Source: Deltaproteobacteria bacterium (GTDB lineage Bacteria; Desulfobacterota; BSN033; UBA1163). From it: a stretch of 39,092 nt of DNA. Within the stretch, counting starts at the first letter, position 1. Every line of letters begins with the position of its first letter. This document shows positions 9,759 through 18,643 of the stretch, piece after piece. The notes below the pieces were generated by a model. That model did not search any database, was not told the DNA's origin, and was given only the letters and a program-made list of their open reading frames with translations. The position numbers and the translations under genes were made by a program. Where the stretch lies: the NCBI GenBank assembly GCA_018333535.1, contig JAGXTA010000024.1:1-39092 (forward strand), written 5' to 3'.

Positions 9759-10415
9759 TTACAACTTCTCGAAGAGAAGGATCGACCGTTTGATAGAACT
9801 GAAAGGGAGGGAGAAGGTGGCGGTCTTGATCCATCGATACCGGTTTCTTGTGGACAGGGGAAGTCGTTTCAATTCCTCACCTCCACCTTCACCTTTCATC
9901 GCCAGAAGGATTCCTCCCTTCTTCAAGAAAGGAAAGCTGAGCAGGAGGAGGGTGTCGAGATCGGAGAAGGCTCTTGCAATCGTCCCATCGAACCGGCCTC
10001 CCAGGGCCTGGAGAATCTGCTTGTCTTGAACGCGGCCGTGTATCGCCTCAATTCCTTTTAGCCCCAGCGTTCTGATGATATGTCTCTGAAAGTCGACCTT
10101 CTTGCGGACCGAATCAATCAGGGTCACCTCCAAGGAGGGTTGGATCATTTTTAAGGGAATTCCTGGAAAGCCCGCACCTGAGCCGATGTCGAGGAGAGAG
10201 GAGATGTTGGGGAGATGGAGAAAGACCGACAGGGAATCGAGGAAATGTTTAAGGACAATCCCCTTTTCCGACCGGATGGCCGTGAGGTTGATCTTCGTAT
10301 TCCATTTGAGGAGTTCCCGGAGGTAGAGGTCGAAGGCCTCCACTGTCCTTTCACTTAAATTGATTCCAAAGGCTTTGGTCCCTTCCATAAAGAGTCTTCT
10401 GTTGTCGGTCTCCAT
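9759..10415 (-). CDS. rsmG: 16S rRNA (guanine-527-N7)-methyltransferase
   Basis: SAM-dependent methyltransferase (GidB) acting on G527 of 16S rRNA. It has 218 residues. The SAM-binding motif LLDIGSGAGFPGIPL lies near residues 74-88, the segment LTLIDS-type VTLIDSVRKKVDF follows, and the N-terminal YLRELLKWNTKINLTAI is characteristic. In many bacteria it sits beside mnmG and parAB; here parA follows but mnmG is absent, because the gene on the other side is divergent. ATG 10415 fits the family length. Confidence 0.94.
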   Translation of the reverse strand: METDNRRLFMEGTKAFGINLSERTVEAFDLYLRELLKWNTKINLTAIRSEKGIVLKHFLDSLSVFLHLPNISSLLDIGSGAGFPGIPLKMIQPSLEVTLIDSVRKKVDFQRHIIRTLGLKGIEAIHGRVQDKQILQALGGRFDGTIARAFSDLDTLLLLSFPFLKKGGILLAMKGEGGGEELKRLPLSTRNRYRWIKTATFSLPFSSIKRSILLFEKL

Positions 10416-10483
10416 TGATAAACATATATCATAGAAGCGCTTTTTTGGCTATCCGTAGGGCTTTTTCCTTTTCAAAATATTTA

Positions 10484-10512
10484 TTGCACTCTTTATCCAG
10501 GAGAAGTAGAAT
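10484..10512 (+). promoter_or_regulatory. Sigma70-type promoter upstream of the DUF4197 gene
   Basis: TTGCAC at 10484-10489 and TAGAAT at 10507-10512 are separated by 17 nt. A start near 10519 would give a leader of about 30 nt containing GAAAGGAG before ATG 10551. Confidence 0.5.
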
Positions 10513-10550
10513 TTCAGAAGTAAAAGGCCCATTTTGAAAGGAGTCCAGTG

Positions 10551-11264
10551 ATGATCGTTCGAATATTTTTAATCGTGTTGGTTGCACTGCTGATCGCACA
10601 ACCTGCCTCGGCCCAGCTTGACCGGTTATTGAAAGGGATTGGGCTGGGTGGACAGAAAGGGCTCAGTGATGCAAAAATCGGTGAAGGATTAAAAGAGGCA
10701 TTGAAGGTAGGGACAGAAAACACCGTGACTTTTACCGGTAAAACAGACGGGTTCTTTCTGAACCAGGCGATCAAGATCCTGATGCCAGAGAAACTCCGGA
10801 CCGTAGAAAAAGGGCTGAGGGCAGTGGGCTATGGTCCGCAGGTGGATGAGTTTGTCCTGAGCATGAACCGTTCAGCCGAGAAAGCGGCGCCCTTTGCCAA
10901 GCAGATCTTCTGGAATGCGATCGGAGAGATGACCTTTGAAGATGTGAGAAAGATCTTTTCAGGGCATGAGACCTCAGCCACAGAGTATTTTAAAGGCAAG
11001 ACTTCAGATAAGCTCACTGTCATATTCAAGCCGATCGTTGACAAAGTGATGAACGAAGTCGGTGTCACCCGTCAATATAAAGATCTGGTGGGACGATATG
11101 AATCTATCCCCTTTGTGAAAAAGGAGACCTTTGATATTGATCAGTATGTTGTCACCAAGGCGCTCGATGGATTGTTCCATGTGCTGGGCGAGGAAGAGAA
11201 GAAGATTCGCACAAATCCCGCAGCTCGAACCACCGACCTGCTCAAAGAGGTCTTTGGAAAATAG
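10551..11264 (+). CDS. DUF4197 family exported protein
   Basis: 237-residue protein with a clear signal peptide (residues 1-21, hydrophobic [20 protein letters not shown], cleavage after ASA). The mature part, beginning QLDRLLKG, has the DUF4197 hallmarks: [20 protein letters not shown], an [22 protein letters not shown] stretch, and the [13 protein letters not shown] segment. The molecular function of the family is unknown; most members are predicted periplasmic or outer-membrane-associated proteins. GAAAGGAG lies 7 nt before ATG 10551. It precedes two AsmA-type genes on the same strand, which hints at an envelope role. Confidence 0.78.
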   Translation: MIVRIFLIVLVALLIAQPASAQLDRLLKGIGLGGQKGLSDAKIGEGLKEALKVGTENTVTFTGKTDGFFLNQAIKILMPEKLRTVEKGLRAVGYGPQVDEFVLSMNRSAEKAAPFAKQIFWNAIGEMTFEDVRKIFSGHETSATEYFKGKTSDKLTVIFKPIVDKVMNEVGVTRQYKDLVGRYESIPFVKKETFDIDQYVVTKALDGLFHVLGEEEKKIRTNPAARTTDLLKEVFGK

Positions 11265-11284
11265 AGAAAAGTTTTTCATTTTTA

Positions 11285-11316
11285 GGCTGTCATTCCGGTG
11301 CAAACCGGAATCCAGA
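11285..11316. repeat. GTCATTCCGG...CCGGAATCCAG repeat half-unit
   Basis: The palindrome ATTCCGGTGCAAACCGGAAT matches one half of the larger repeat at 16696-16779 (GTCATTCCGGCGAAAGCCGG). It is similar to the dispersed ATTCCNG repeats seen in many proteobacteria. Confidence 0.6.
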
Positions 11317-11357
11317 TTTATCCTGTCAGAATGGTGTCTCAAAAAAGGAGGGATGTC

Positions 11358-12932
11358 ATGAAAAAATGGATCAAAATAGGAATCATTGTCCTCGGCATAT
11401 TTGTTTTGCTGTTCATTGGCCTTAATATTTTGATTAAAAGCTATCTCTCCGGGGAAAGATTGAAGGCGATGATCCTTCCGAGGGCGGAATCTTTGACCGG
11501 CAGAAAGGTTTCCTTGGAGGATATCCGTGTCTCTCTCTTTAAGGGGGTAGTCGCAACAGGGTTAAGTGTGAAGGAGATGGATGGACAAAAGGATTTCTTT
11601 AAGATGAAGGAGTTTGTCCTCTCCTATCGGCTTTTACCCCTCCTGAAAAAACAGCTCGTCATCAGCAAGATAGAGATTCTCTCCCCATCCGTGACGATCG
11701 TAAAAGATCGACAAGGAAAGTATAACTTCAGCAGCATTACGGAGAGGGGTTCCCAGAAACCCTCGAAACCCGCTGAACCCGGAGAGCAAGGGCTTCCGAT
11801 CTCAATCAGTGCCGATCGATTGTTTGTCCAGAACGGTCAGTTGAAATTTGTTGATGAGGAGAAAGTGTTGCCGGATGTCTCGGGTGTCTTTGATATGGAA
11901 TTTGTGGGGTCAGTCGGGCAGGATGGAACCCCCCGGATGAAATCTGGCCAGATTTCGGTAAAAGAAATTAAAGCTGTTCTCAAGGGAGCTGAGATCATCA
12001 CTACAGGGAAGATCGACATGGATGAACAGACCCTTCGGGCCAATCTGAAGACAGCACTCGGAAAGGACAGCATTGATCTCACGGCAACGGTCAAAGATTA
12101 TCTCAAGGCGCCTGAGGTGACAGCCAATCTCTATGCAAAAGAACTGGATATTCAGAAGTGGATGGGCATCGGTGGTGAGGAGAAATCTACTAAAAAGGAC
12201 GTTTCAAAAGAACCGGAGGGCCCAAAAGGAAAGAGTACCCGACAGGCCGAAAGCGGGACGGACCAGAAACTGAAAGCCTCCGGACAGGTGAAGGTCGATG
12301 TGGCGAAATATCAGGGTTATACCATCAAAGGCCTGAGCATGAATTATCAGTATGTCAATGGAGTGGTAAAGATAGACCCTCTTGGACTCCAGTTTTCGGG
12401 AGGAGATGTTTACAATACCGAAGGAAATTTGGGAGGGAAATTTTATTTTAACAGCGCCCGGATTCAGGAGACCCTGAAAGGAGATGCGAATCTCAAACTC
12501 GGCAAAGGGGTGATTAAAGGCTCGCAGGTTTTCGATGCCATTTCATCTCTCACCGGCATTCAGGCTCTGAAGGACCCCATTGTTGATCAGGGTTCATTCC
12601 ATTTTGACATCAAGGAGGAGAAGGTATTGATAGACGGGTTTATCAGCTCGGCCCTTTTCAGGCTTTCCCCAAAAGGAACGATGGGTTTAGACCAGAAATT
12701 GGATATCCCCACCGAACTTAAGCTCTCTCCCGAGCTTAGTAAAAGCCTTTCCAAAGAGTTGACCAAGATGAAGTTCATGACGGATGACCAGGGATGGGTG
12801 GTTCTCCCTCTTAAAATAAAAGGCACAAACGAAAAACCGAATGTAAGCCTTGATATGGAAAGGGTGGTAAAGCAGATCGTTCCGGATTTGACCAGAGAGA
12901 TAGAAAAAAGACTGTTTCAGAAAAAGAAGTAG
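11358..12932 (+). CDS. AsmA-family inner-membrane-anchored envelope protein
   Basis: 524-residue protein with one N-terminal membrane anchor (residues about 5-27, IKIGIIVLGIFVLLFIGLNI) followed by a large periplasmic domain. The opening SYLSGERLKAMILPRAESLT and the segment GRKVSLEDIRVSLFKGVVAT are typical of the AsmA N-terminal chorein-like region, as are LLPLLKKQLVISKIEI and the run of beta strands with repeated GxV/LxV motifs. A lysine-rich low-complexity linker (EKSTKKDVSKEPEGPKGKST) splits the protein. AsmA-superfamily members (AsmA, TamB, YhdP) are implicated in lipid transport to, or assembly of, the outer membrane; the precise role here is unknown. The start was chosen for AAAGGAGG just upstream of ATG 11358. 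Confidence 0.85.
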   Translation: MKKWIKIGIIVLGIFVLLFIGLNILIKSYLSGERLKAMILPRAESLTGRKVSLEDIRVSLFKGVVATGLSVKEMDGQKDFFKMKEFVLSYRLLPLLKKQLVISKIEILSPSVTIVKDRQGKYNFSSITERGSQKPSKPAEPGEQGLPISISADRLFVQNGQLKFVDEEKVLPDVSGVFDMEFVGSVGQDGTPRMKSGQISVKEIKAVLKGAEIITTGKIDMDEQTLRANLKTALGKDSIDLTATVKDYLKAPEVTANLYAKELDIQKWMGIGGEEKSTKKDVSKEPEGPKGKSTRQAESGTDQKLKASGQVKVDVAKYQGYTIKGLSMNYQYVNGVVKIDPLGLQFSGGDVYNTEGNLGGKFYFNSARIQETLKGDANLKLGKGVIKGSQVFDAISSLTGIQALKDPIVDQGSFHFDIKEEKVLIDGFISSALFRLSPKGTMGLDQKLDIPTELKLSPELSKSLSKELTKMKFMTDDQGWVVLPLKIKGTNEKPNVSLDMERVVKQIVPDLTREIEKRLFQKKK

Positions 12933-12940
12933 GGGAGGCG

Positions 12941-13008
12941 GGGACGTTGTTTTCTATTTTGCTAACATAAGACCTGGAGCGAAAAAGTGAAATAGAAAAC
13001 AACGTCCC
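12941..13008. repeat. Perfect 19-bp inverted repeat between two AsmA-type genes
   Basis: The left arm GGGACGTTGTTTTCTATTT (12941-12959) is perfectly complementary to the right arm at 12990-13008. The 30-nt loop contains CATAAGA. The element at 35662-35725 has the same layout (GGGAC arm start, CATAAGA in the loop). It resembles stem-loops mobilised by Y1/RAYT transposases (inference). Confidence 0.8.
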
Positions 13009-13045
13009 TGATATCCCCGACATCTATATAAAAGGGGGTGGTCAT

Positions 13046-16000
13046 GTGATTTGGAAAATAATTCAGATTTATAAAAATAAACTAAAGCCCCGTCTTAAGA
13101 AGATACTCATCGGTCTTGTCATTTTCTTTGTCGTCTTTACCCTGGTTGGTTTTTTTGTTATCCCTCCTATCTTAAAATCTATTTTGATCAAGAAACTTTC
13201 GGAGAACCTTCATCGTGAAGTGGCGATCACCCAAATCAAGGTGAACCCCTATGCGCTCTCTTTAACGGTAAGAGGGTTTCAGGTGAAGGATCGCGGAAGT
13301 TCAGAAAGGTTTTTATCCTTTGATGAGCTTTTCGTAAACCTCCAGAGTCTCTCTGTTCTGAAATTTGCCCTGGTTCTAAAAGAGATCCGGTTGACGAATC
13401 CTTATGTTAAAATCAACCGTCTTTCAGACATGACCTTTAATTTCTCTGATTTGATTGAAAAGAGGACGGCCCCACCTGCGGAAAAAGGAAAACCATTAAG
13501 GTTTTCTTTAAATAACATTCAGCTCATCAATGGAAGCATTGACTTCTGGGATGGACCTAAGCAGACCAAGCATTCGGTTAATGAACTGAACATCGGCGTT
13601 CCCTTCATATCGAACATCCCCTCTCAGATTGATATCTTTGTCCAACCTGCTTTCTCCGCTAAAATTAATGAGACACCCTATAAGGTTCAAGGAAATACCA
13701 AACCATTTGGAGACACCCTTGAAACCGTTTTTGACATCAATATCAACGACCTGGACATTCCCTATTATCTTGCCTATCTCCCTATTAAATTAAATTTTAA
13801 GATCGTCTCCGCTTTTCTCGATGTTCAAGCAAAGATCTCGTTTCTTCAGCCCCGGGATAAATCGCCCTCCTTGACAGTGACGGGGGATGTGGCCTTAAAA
13901 AAAGTGGCGCTCGACGATAACAAGAAAAATACTTTATTCAGACTTCCACTTCTTGAAATCGGAATTGCGCCGACAGAACCTCTCCGACAGATCATTCACC
14001 TGTCAAAGATTTCCATCCAGTCTCCTGAACTGGAAGTACGGCGTGATGATCAAGGAGTCGTCAACCTTCAAACCCTCCTGCCCGAAAAAAGCGAGGCGAA
14101 ATCTGCTCCCAAGAAGGATGAAGAGTCAGCCCCTTTGGTTTTAGATATTGATGAGATACAACTTACGGGCGGAAAAGTCTCTTTCTCCGATCTTTCCAGA
14201 AATCCAACCTTTAAAACGATCTTTAATCCGATCGCCTTAAAGGTTGATCATTTCAGCAATGGTAAGGACAAGAAATCAGCGTACACACTTTCCCTTCAAA
14301 CCGAGGCCAAAGAAAACATCAAGCTTGAGGGTGAATTTTCGATGGACCCCCTGGGAGCAGGAGGGGCTTTGGAAATCAAATCTATTCCGTTAAAGAAATA
14401 TGCACCTTACTATCGGGATAACATCCTCTTTGACATTGAAGAGGGACGCCTCGACTTTTCTACACGTTACAAATATGGTAAAGGCGAAAAGGAACCAGAG
14501 GTCTTCCTTTCAGGACTCACCCTCGTCCTCAATTCCCTTCGTCTTAAGAAAGCTGAAGAGAATGAAGACTTTCTTAAGATCCCCAACTTTTCAATCCGAG
14601 AGACCGATGTTGATCTTGCAAAGAGGCAACTCAACATTGGGAAGGTCTCCATACAGAAAGGGGACCTCTCCATTAAACGTTTTAAAAATGGCGATTTGAA
14701 TCTCCTCAAGCTCTTTCCTCCTCCATCAGTATCCCCATCGGCATCCCAAGAAAAACCCGTGGAGGACAAAACAAAGGTTCCTGAAAAACCCTGGGCCGTC
14801 TTACTGAAAAATTTGTCGGTTGATGGTTATACGATTCGAGTGGAGGATCAAACACCCATTGAACCCGTGATGGTGGTTGTAGAAGATTTTAAACTGACAG
14901 GAGAAAATATCTCGACCGCAAAAAATAGCAAGGGCAAACTTACTCTTGACCTTCTTTTGAACAAGAAGGGAACCTTTTCCATGACAGGGATGGTTGGCAT
15001 CGATCCTGTCGCAGCAGATTTAAAGATGAATTTAAAAGGCTTAGAAATCGGGCCCTTCCAGTCTTATTTCACAGATAAAGTAAAAATCACTTTAACAGGC
15101 GGCGCCTTTTCATCGGCTGGTACCCTTTCCTTAGGGATGCCGGACAACAAGGAATTTAAAATGAACTACCGGGGCGAAGCCTCTTTAACCCATTTTGCAT
15201 CCATTGATAAGCAGAATGCCGAAGACTTCCTGAAGTGGGAGTCTCTCTCTTTCGATGATTTTAATGTGGGGCTGAATCCTCTCTTGATCGATGTCAAAGG
15301 AATCTCCCTTACCAATTTCTATACTCGCCTGGTTATCCAACCGAATGGATCACTGAATCTTCAGGAGATTATGGTAAAGGACGAGCCAAAGAAAGAGAAA
15401 GAAGCCTCTCCTCCTGTGACACAGGAGAAGGCGGCTTCTTCGCAGAAAGAAAAGGAGTCGGTTAAAAATATCAAAATCGGAACAGTTACCCTGCAGGAAG
15501 GGAGAGTTGACTTCTCGGATCAATCCCTCAAACCGGAATATTCGGTAAAACTGACTGAGATCGGAGGAAGGGTGTCCGGGCTTTCTTCCGAAGAGACGAC
15601 CCTGGCCGATATGGAACTTCGTGGGAAGCTGAACGATTATGCTCCCCTTGAGATCACGGGGAAGATCAATCCTTTGAAAGAAGACCTGCACGTCGATTTA
15701 AAAGTCCGGTTTAAGGATATGGATCTCAGTCCGATGACTCCTTATTCCGGGAAATATGTCGGATATACCATTGAGAAGGGCAAACTTTCTTTTGACCTGC
15801 AATATCTCATCGCCAAGAAGAAACTCGATTCTCAGAACCGTGTTTTCCTGGATCAATTCACCCTGGGAGACAAAGTTGAAAGTCCCCAGGCAACCAAATT
15901 GCCTGTCAAGCTTGCCATTGCCCTCCTAAAGGATCGAAAGGGAGAGATCAAACTGGACATCCCTGTCACAGGGAGTCTCGATGATCCTAAATTCAGTGTT

Positions 16001-16657
16001 TGGGGAATTATCCTGAAGATCATTGTCAACCTGATTGCAAAGGCTGCCACCTCACCTTTTTCACTTCTCGGGGCCATGATTGGAGGGGGAGAAGAACTCA
16101 GTTTCGTCGAGTTTGAATACGGAAGCTCCATGGTTGCCGAACCCAGTGCGAAGAAACTGAGCGCCATTGCGAAGGCTCTGAATGATCGGCCCTCCCTTAA
16201 AATGGATATCGAGGGGCGTGTGGATATGGAGAAAGACAGAGAGGGGTTGAAGCAGTATATGTTCAACAGAAAGCTAAAGGCGCAGAAACTGAATGAGATG
16301 GTCAAGAAAAGACAACCTGCCATTCCTTTGGATGAAGTGAAAATCGAAAAAGCGGAATACGACAAATATCTGAAAATGGCCTACAAAGAAGAGAAGTTCC
16401 CGAAACCGAGAAATGTTCTGGGCATGGCCAAGGACATCCCAGTACCTGAAATGGAAAAATTGATCCTGACTCATTTAGAGATCAAGGATGGGGATCTGAG
16501 AAACCTTGCTTCTCAGCGGGCCATGAAAGTAAAAGAAGCTATCGTCAAATCCGGTCCGGTTGAACCGGAAAGAATATTTATCCTTGAACCAAAATCTCTT
16601 ACCCCGGAAAAGAAGGAGAAGATCAAGGATAGTCGTGTGGATTTTAAGCTGAAATAA
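13046..16657 (+). CDS. DUF748 (AsmA-superfamily) giant envelope protein
   Basis: 1203-residue protein with an N-terminal membrane segment (residues about 20-42, ILIGLVIFFVVFTLVGFFVI). It opens with the DUF748 signature LHREVAITQIKVNPYALSL, and the segments FVNLQSLSVLKFALVLKEI and YVKINRL follow. DUF748 repeats recur (VTGDVALKKVALDD, RLPLLEIGIAPTEPLRQ and similar). Proline/lysine linkers lie near residues 350, 570 and 780. The C-terminal third has an OmpA-like half-domain (FEYGSSMVAEPSAKKLSAIA). Predicted to span the periplasm and act in envelope or lipid homeostasis; no substrate can be inferred. The start is GTG 13046 with AAAAGGGGG upstream; the ATG two bases earlier is out of frame and closes at once. 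Confidence 0.85.
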   Translation: MIWKIIQIYKNKLKPRLKKILIGLVIFFVVFTLVGFFVIPPILKSILIKKLSENLHREVAITQIKVNPYALSLTVRGFQVKDRGSSERFLSFDELFVNLQSLSVLKFALVLKEIRLTNPYVKINRLSDMTFNFSDLIEKRTAPPAEKGKPLRFSLNNIQLINGSIDFWDGPKQTKHSVNELNIGVPFISNIPSQIDIFVQPAFSAKINETPYKVQGNTKPFGDTLETVFDININDLDIPYYLAYLPIKLNFKIVSAFLDVQAKISFLQPRDKSPSLTVTGDVALKKVALDDNKKNTLFRLPLLEIGIAPTEPLRQIIHLSKISIQSPELEVRRDDQGVVNLQTLLPEKSEAKSAPKKDEESAPLVLDIDEIQLTGGKVSFSDLSRNPTFKTIFNPIALKVDHFSNGKDKKSAYTLSLQTEAKENIKLEGEFSMDPLGAGGALEIKSIPLKKYAPYYRDNILFDIEEGRLDFSTRYKYGKGEKEPEVFLSGLTLVLNSLRLKKAEENEDFLKIPNFSIRETDVDLAKRQLNIGKVSIQKGDLSIKRFKNGDLNLLKLFPPPSVSPSASQEKPVEDKTKVPEKPWAVLLKNLSVDGYTIRVEDQTPIEPVMVVVEDFKLTGENISTAKNSKGKLTLDLLLNKKGTFSMTGMVGIDPVAADLKMNLKGLEIGPFQSYFTDKVKITLTGGAFSSAGTLSLGMPDNKEFKMNYRGEASLTHFASIDKQNAEDFLKWESLSFDDFNVGLNPLLIDVKGISLTNFYTRLVIQPNGSLNLQEIMVKDEPKKEKEASPPVTQEKAASSQKEKESVKNIKIGTVTLQEGRVDFSDQSLKPEYSVKLTEIGGRVSGLSSEETTLADMELRGKLNDYAPLEITGKINPLKEDLHVDLKVRFKDMDLSPMTPYSGKYVGYTIEKGKLSFDLQYLIAKKKLDSQNRVFLDQFTLGDKVESPQATKLPVKLAIALLKDRKGEIKLDIPVTGSLDDPKFSVWGIILKIIVNLIAKAATSPFSLLGAMIGGGEELSFVEFEYGSSMVAEPSAKKLSAIAKALNDRPSLKMDIEGRVDMEKDREGLKQYMFNRKLKAQKLNEMVKKRQPAIPLDEVKIEKAEYDKYLKMAYKEEKFPKPRNVLGMAKDIPVPEMEKLILTHLEIKDGDLRNLASQRAMKVKEAIVKSGPVEPERIFILEPKSLTPEKKEKIKDSRVDFKLK

Positions 16658-16695
16658 TTAGTGTTTGTCTATAAACTAACGGTTTACAAAAAGAT

Positions 16696-16779
16696 CGTCA
16701 TTCCGGCGAAAGCCGGAATCCAGGACGCCCGATTTTCGTCGGGACCACGACTGGATGCCGGATCAAGTCCGGCATGACG
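16696..16779. repeat. Nested GTCATTCCGGC...GCCGGCATGAC repeat
   Basis: The outer arms CGTCATTCCGGC and CCGGCATGACG pair. Each half also folds by itself: TTCCGGC-GAAA-GCCGGAA and GCCGGATCAAGTCCGGC. It lies between the DUF748 gene and mscL. Confidence 0.8.
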
Positions 16780-16814
16780 GAAAAATCTAATTAAATTTCA
16801 TGAGGAGGTCAAAA

Positions 16815-17270
16815 ATGCTAAAAGAATTTAAAGAATTTGCTATGCGGGGAAATGTTCTGGATATGGCGGTCGGTATCATCATTGGAGCAGCCTTCGGCAC
16901 CATTGTGAATTCACTCGTTCAAGATGTGATCATGCCGCCCATTGGTCTGCTTCTCGGGAATGTTGATTTTTCCAATATTTTTGTTGTCCTCAAGGAAGGC
17001 AAGGTGGCCGGACCTTATGCCTCCGTGGCTGCAGCAAAGTCCGCAGGGGCCGTGACGATCAACTTCGGAGTGTTTGTGAATACCATCATCAGTTTTGTCA
17101 TCGTTGCCTTTGCGGTATTTCTCCTTGTCCGAACGATTAATCGATTGAGACGTCAAGAGGACACCCCTCCTCCTGTGCCAACGACCAAAGAATGTGCGTA
17201 TTGTTTCTCCGCGATTCCGATCAAAGCAACCCGTTGTCCACAATGCACTTCTGAACTGAAGGCAGGTTGA
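16815..17270 (+). CDS. mscL: Large-conductance mechanosensitive channel MscL with C-terminal zinc ribbon
   Basis: Inner-membrane pentameric tension-gated channel. Residues 1-110 match Msc[21 protein letters not shown], pore helix [20 protein letters not shown], and the second helix [20 protein letters not shown]. The usual cytoplasmic helical bundle is replaced or extended by a tail with CAYC (127-130) and CPQC (141-144), a four-cysteine zinc-ribbon-like motif. GAGGAGG upstream supports ATG 16815 rather than the ATG at 16800, which overlaps that ribosome site. The gene ends a few bases before the YihY-type gene region. Confidence 0.93.
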   Translation: MLKEFKEFAMRGNVLDMAVGIIIGAAFGTIVNSLVQDVIMPPIGLLLGNVDFSNIFVVLKEGKVAGPYASVAAAKSAGAVTINFGVFVNTIISFVIVAFAVFLLVRTINRLRRQEDTPPPVPTTKECAYCFSAIPIKATRCPQCTSELKAG

Positions 17271-17299
17271 ACAACAGGGGACGGAAAAGGAGAACTGTT

Positions 17300-18628
17300 A
17301 TGATGTCACGCATCATCAATTTCTTCAAGACGGGCATCTGGGAAATCCGATTAAAGGATCTTCCGCCTATCAAGGCCTTTTTCATTAAATATCTGCGCAT
17401 CATCATCCTGGCCTCTCAAAGCTTTTTGAGAAATCACCGTCAAAAAACGGCTGCAGTTTTGACCTATTATTCTTTGCTCAATGTCGTTCCGGTGATCGCC
17501 GTGGCCTTTGCCATTTCTAAAGGTTTCGGTCTTGAAAAACTGATCGAAAAACAGATTCTGCAAATGGCAGAAAAGGCAAACTTGCAGGCGGATATCACAA
17601 GCCAAATTCTCCTGTTTTCTAATAGACTCCTTGATCAAGCCAAAGGGGGGATCATCGCAGGGGTTGGCGTTGTATTGCTCCTTTGGACGGTGATATCCAT
17701 ATTGGGAAAAATTGAGGAGTCCCTCAATGATATATGGGAGGTTAAAAGATCAAGGACCATTGTAAGAAAATTTAGCGACTACATTGCCCTCATGGTCTTC
17801 GCTCCTGTTCTCCTGATTATTTCCAGCAGTGCCACCGTCCTTTTAGCCAGCCAGATGAAGGTGATCGTCAATAAAATTGCCTTTCTCGGAATTTTTAGTT
17901 CAGCGATCCTTGTCCTCTTGAACCTATTGCCTTATGTTTCGATCTGGGCTTTGTTCACCATGCTCTACCTGGTTATGCCCAATACCCGAATTCCACTCAG
18001 GTCAGCCATAATAGGAGGGGTCTCGGCAGGGACGATTGCCCAGATTGTTCAGTGGTTCTATATAAAATTTCAGATTGGAGCCGCAAGTTACGGCGCCATT
18101 TACGGCAGTTTTGCGGCCCTGCCCCTTTTCCTGGCGATGCTTCAAATGAGCTGGATGATTGTCCTTTTCGGAGCTGAAATTTCTCATGCCAATGAACATT
18201 ATGAAACGTTCGGATTTCAACCGGATTATTCCCGGGCCAGCTTCTCATCGAAAAGGCTTCTCACCCTTAAGATATTTCACCTGCTGACCAAGAAGTTTTC
18301 TCAAGGAGAAAAAGCATTAGACGCCATACAGATTGCAGAGCTGTTGGAAATTCCGGTTCGCTTTGTGCGGCAACTCCTTGAAGAATTGATCGATGTTGGG
18401 CTCGTCGTTGAAACAACAAGCGGAACTAAACATCAAGTCACTTTTCAACCCGGCCGGACGATAGAAAACCTTACCGTAAAAGAGGTACTCGATGCCTACG
18501 AGCGGCGTGGAATCCCTTATGACACCGTTTCTCAATCGGATAAGGAAGAGAATATCTCCAACTATTTAAAAAATATTTCCGAAGTCGTCGAAAAAGCGCC
18601 CGGAAATGTCTTGATCAAAAAGATTTAA
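17300..18628 (+). CDS. YihY/BrkB family multi-pass membrane protein
   Basis: 442-residue protein. The N-terminal two thirds hold about six hydrophobic helices with family landmarks: AAVLTYYSLLNVVPVIAVAF, the segment SLNDIWEVKRSRT, and SYGAIYGSFAALPLFLAMLQ. The segment SWMIVLFGAEISHANEHYE also matches YihY/BrkB (once misnamed ribonuclease BN) proteins. The C-terminal 120 residues are soluble and contain a predicted winged-helix-like stretch (DAIQIAELLEIPVRFVRQLL), as in the longer members of the family. Transport function is unproven. AAAGGAGAA lies upstream of ATG 17300. It follows mscL by 29 nt, so cotranscription is likely. Confidence 0.88.
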   Translation: MMSRIINFFKTGIWEIRLKDLPPIKAFFIKYLRIIILASQSFLRNHRQKTAAVLTYYSLLNVVPVIAVAFAISKGFGLEKLIEKQILQMAEKANLQADITSQILLFSNRLLDQAKGGIIAGVGVVLLLWTVISILGKIEESLNDIWEVKRSRTIVRKFSDYIALMVFAPVLLIISSSATVLLASQMKVIVNKIAFLGIFSSAILVLLNLLPYVSIWALFTMLYLVMPNTRIPLRSAIIGGVSAGTIAQIVQWFYIKFQIGAASYGAIYGSFAALPLFLAMLQMSWMIVLFGAEISHANEHYETFGFQPDYSRASFSSKRLLTLKIFHLLTKKFSQGEKALDAIQIAELLEIPVRFVRQLLEELIDVGLVVETTSGTKHQVTFQPGRTIENLTVKEVLDAYERRGIPYDTVSQSDKEENISNYLKNISEVVEKAPGNVLIKKI

Positions 18629-18643
18629 GGAAACAAGGGACCA

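Noticed and set aside
10416-10483. Possible oriC between rsmG and the DUF4197 gene
   Set aside because: The gene order is suggestive, but the gap is short and I saw no cluster of DnaA boxes or AT-rich unwinding element; I also noticed no parS consensus near parB.
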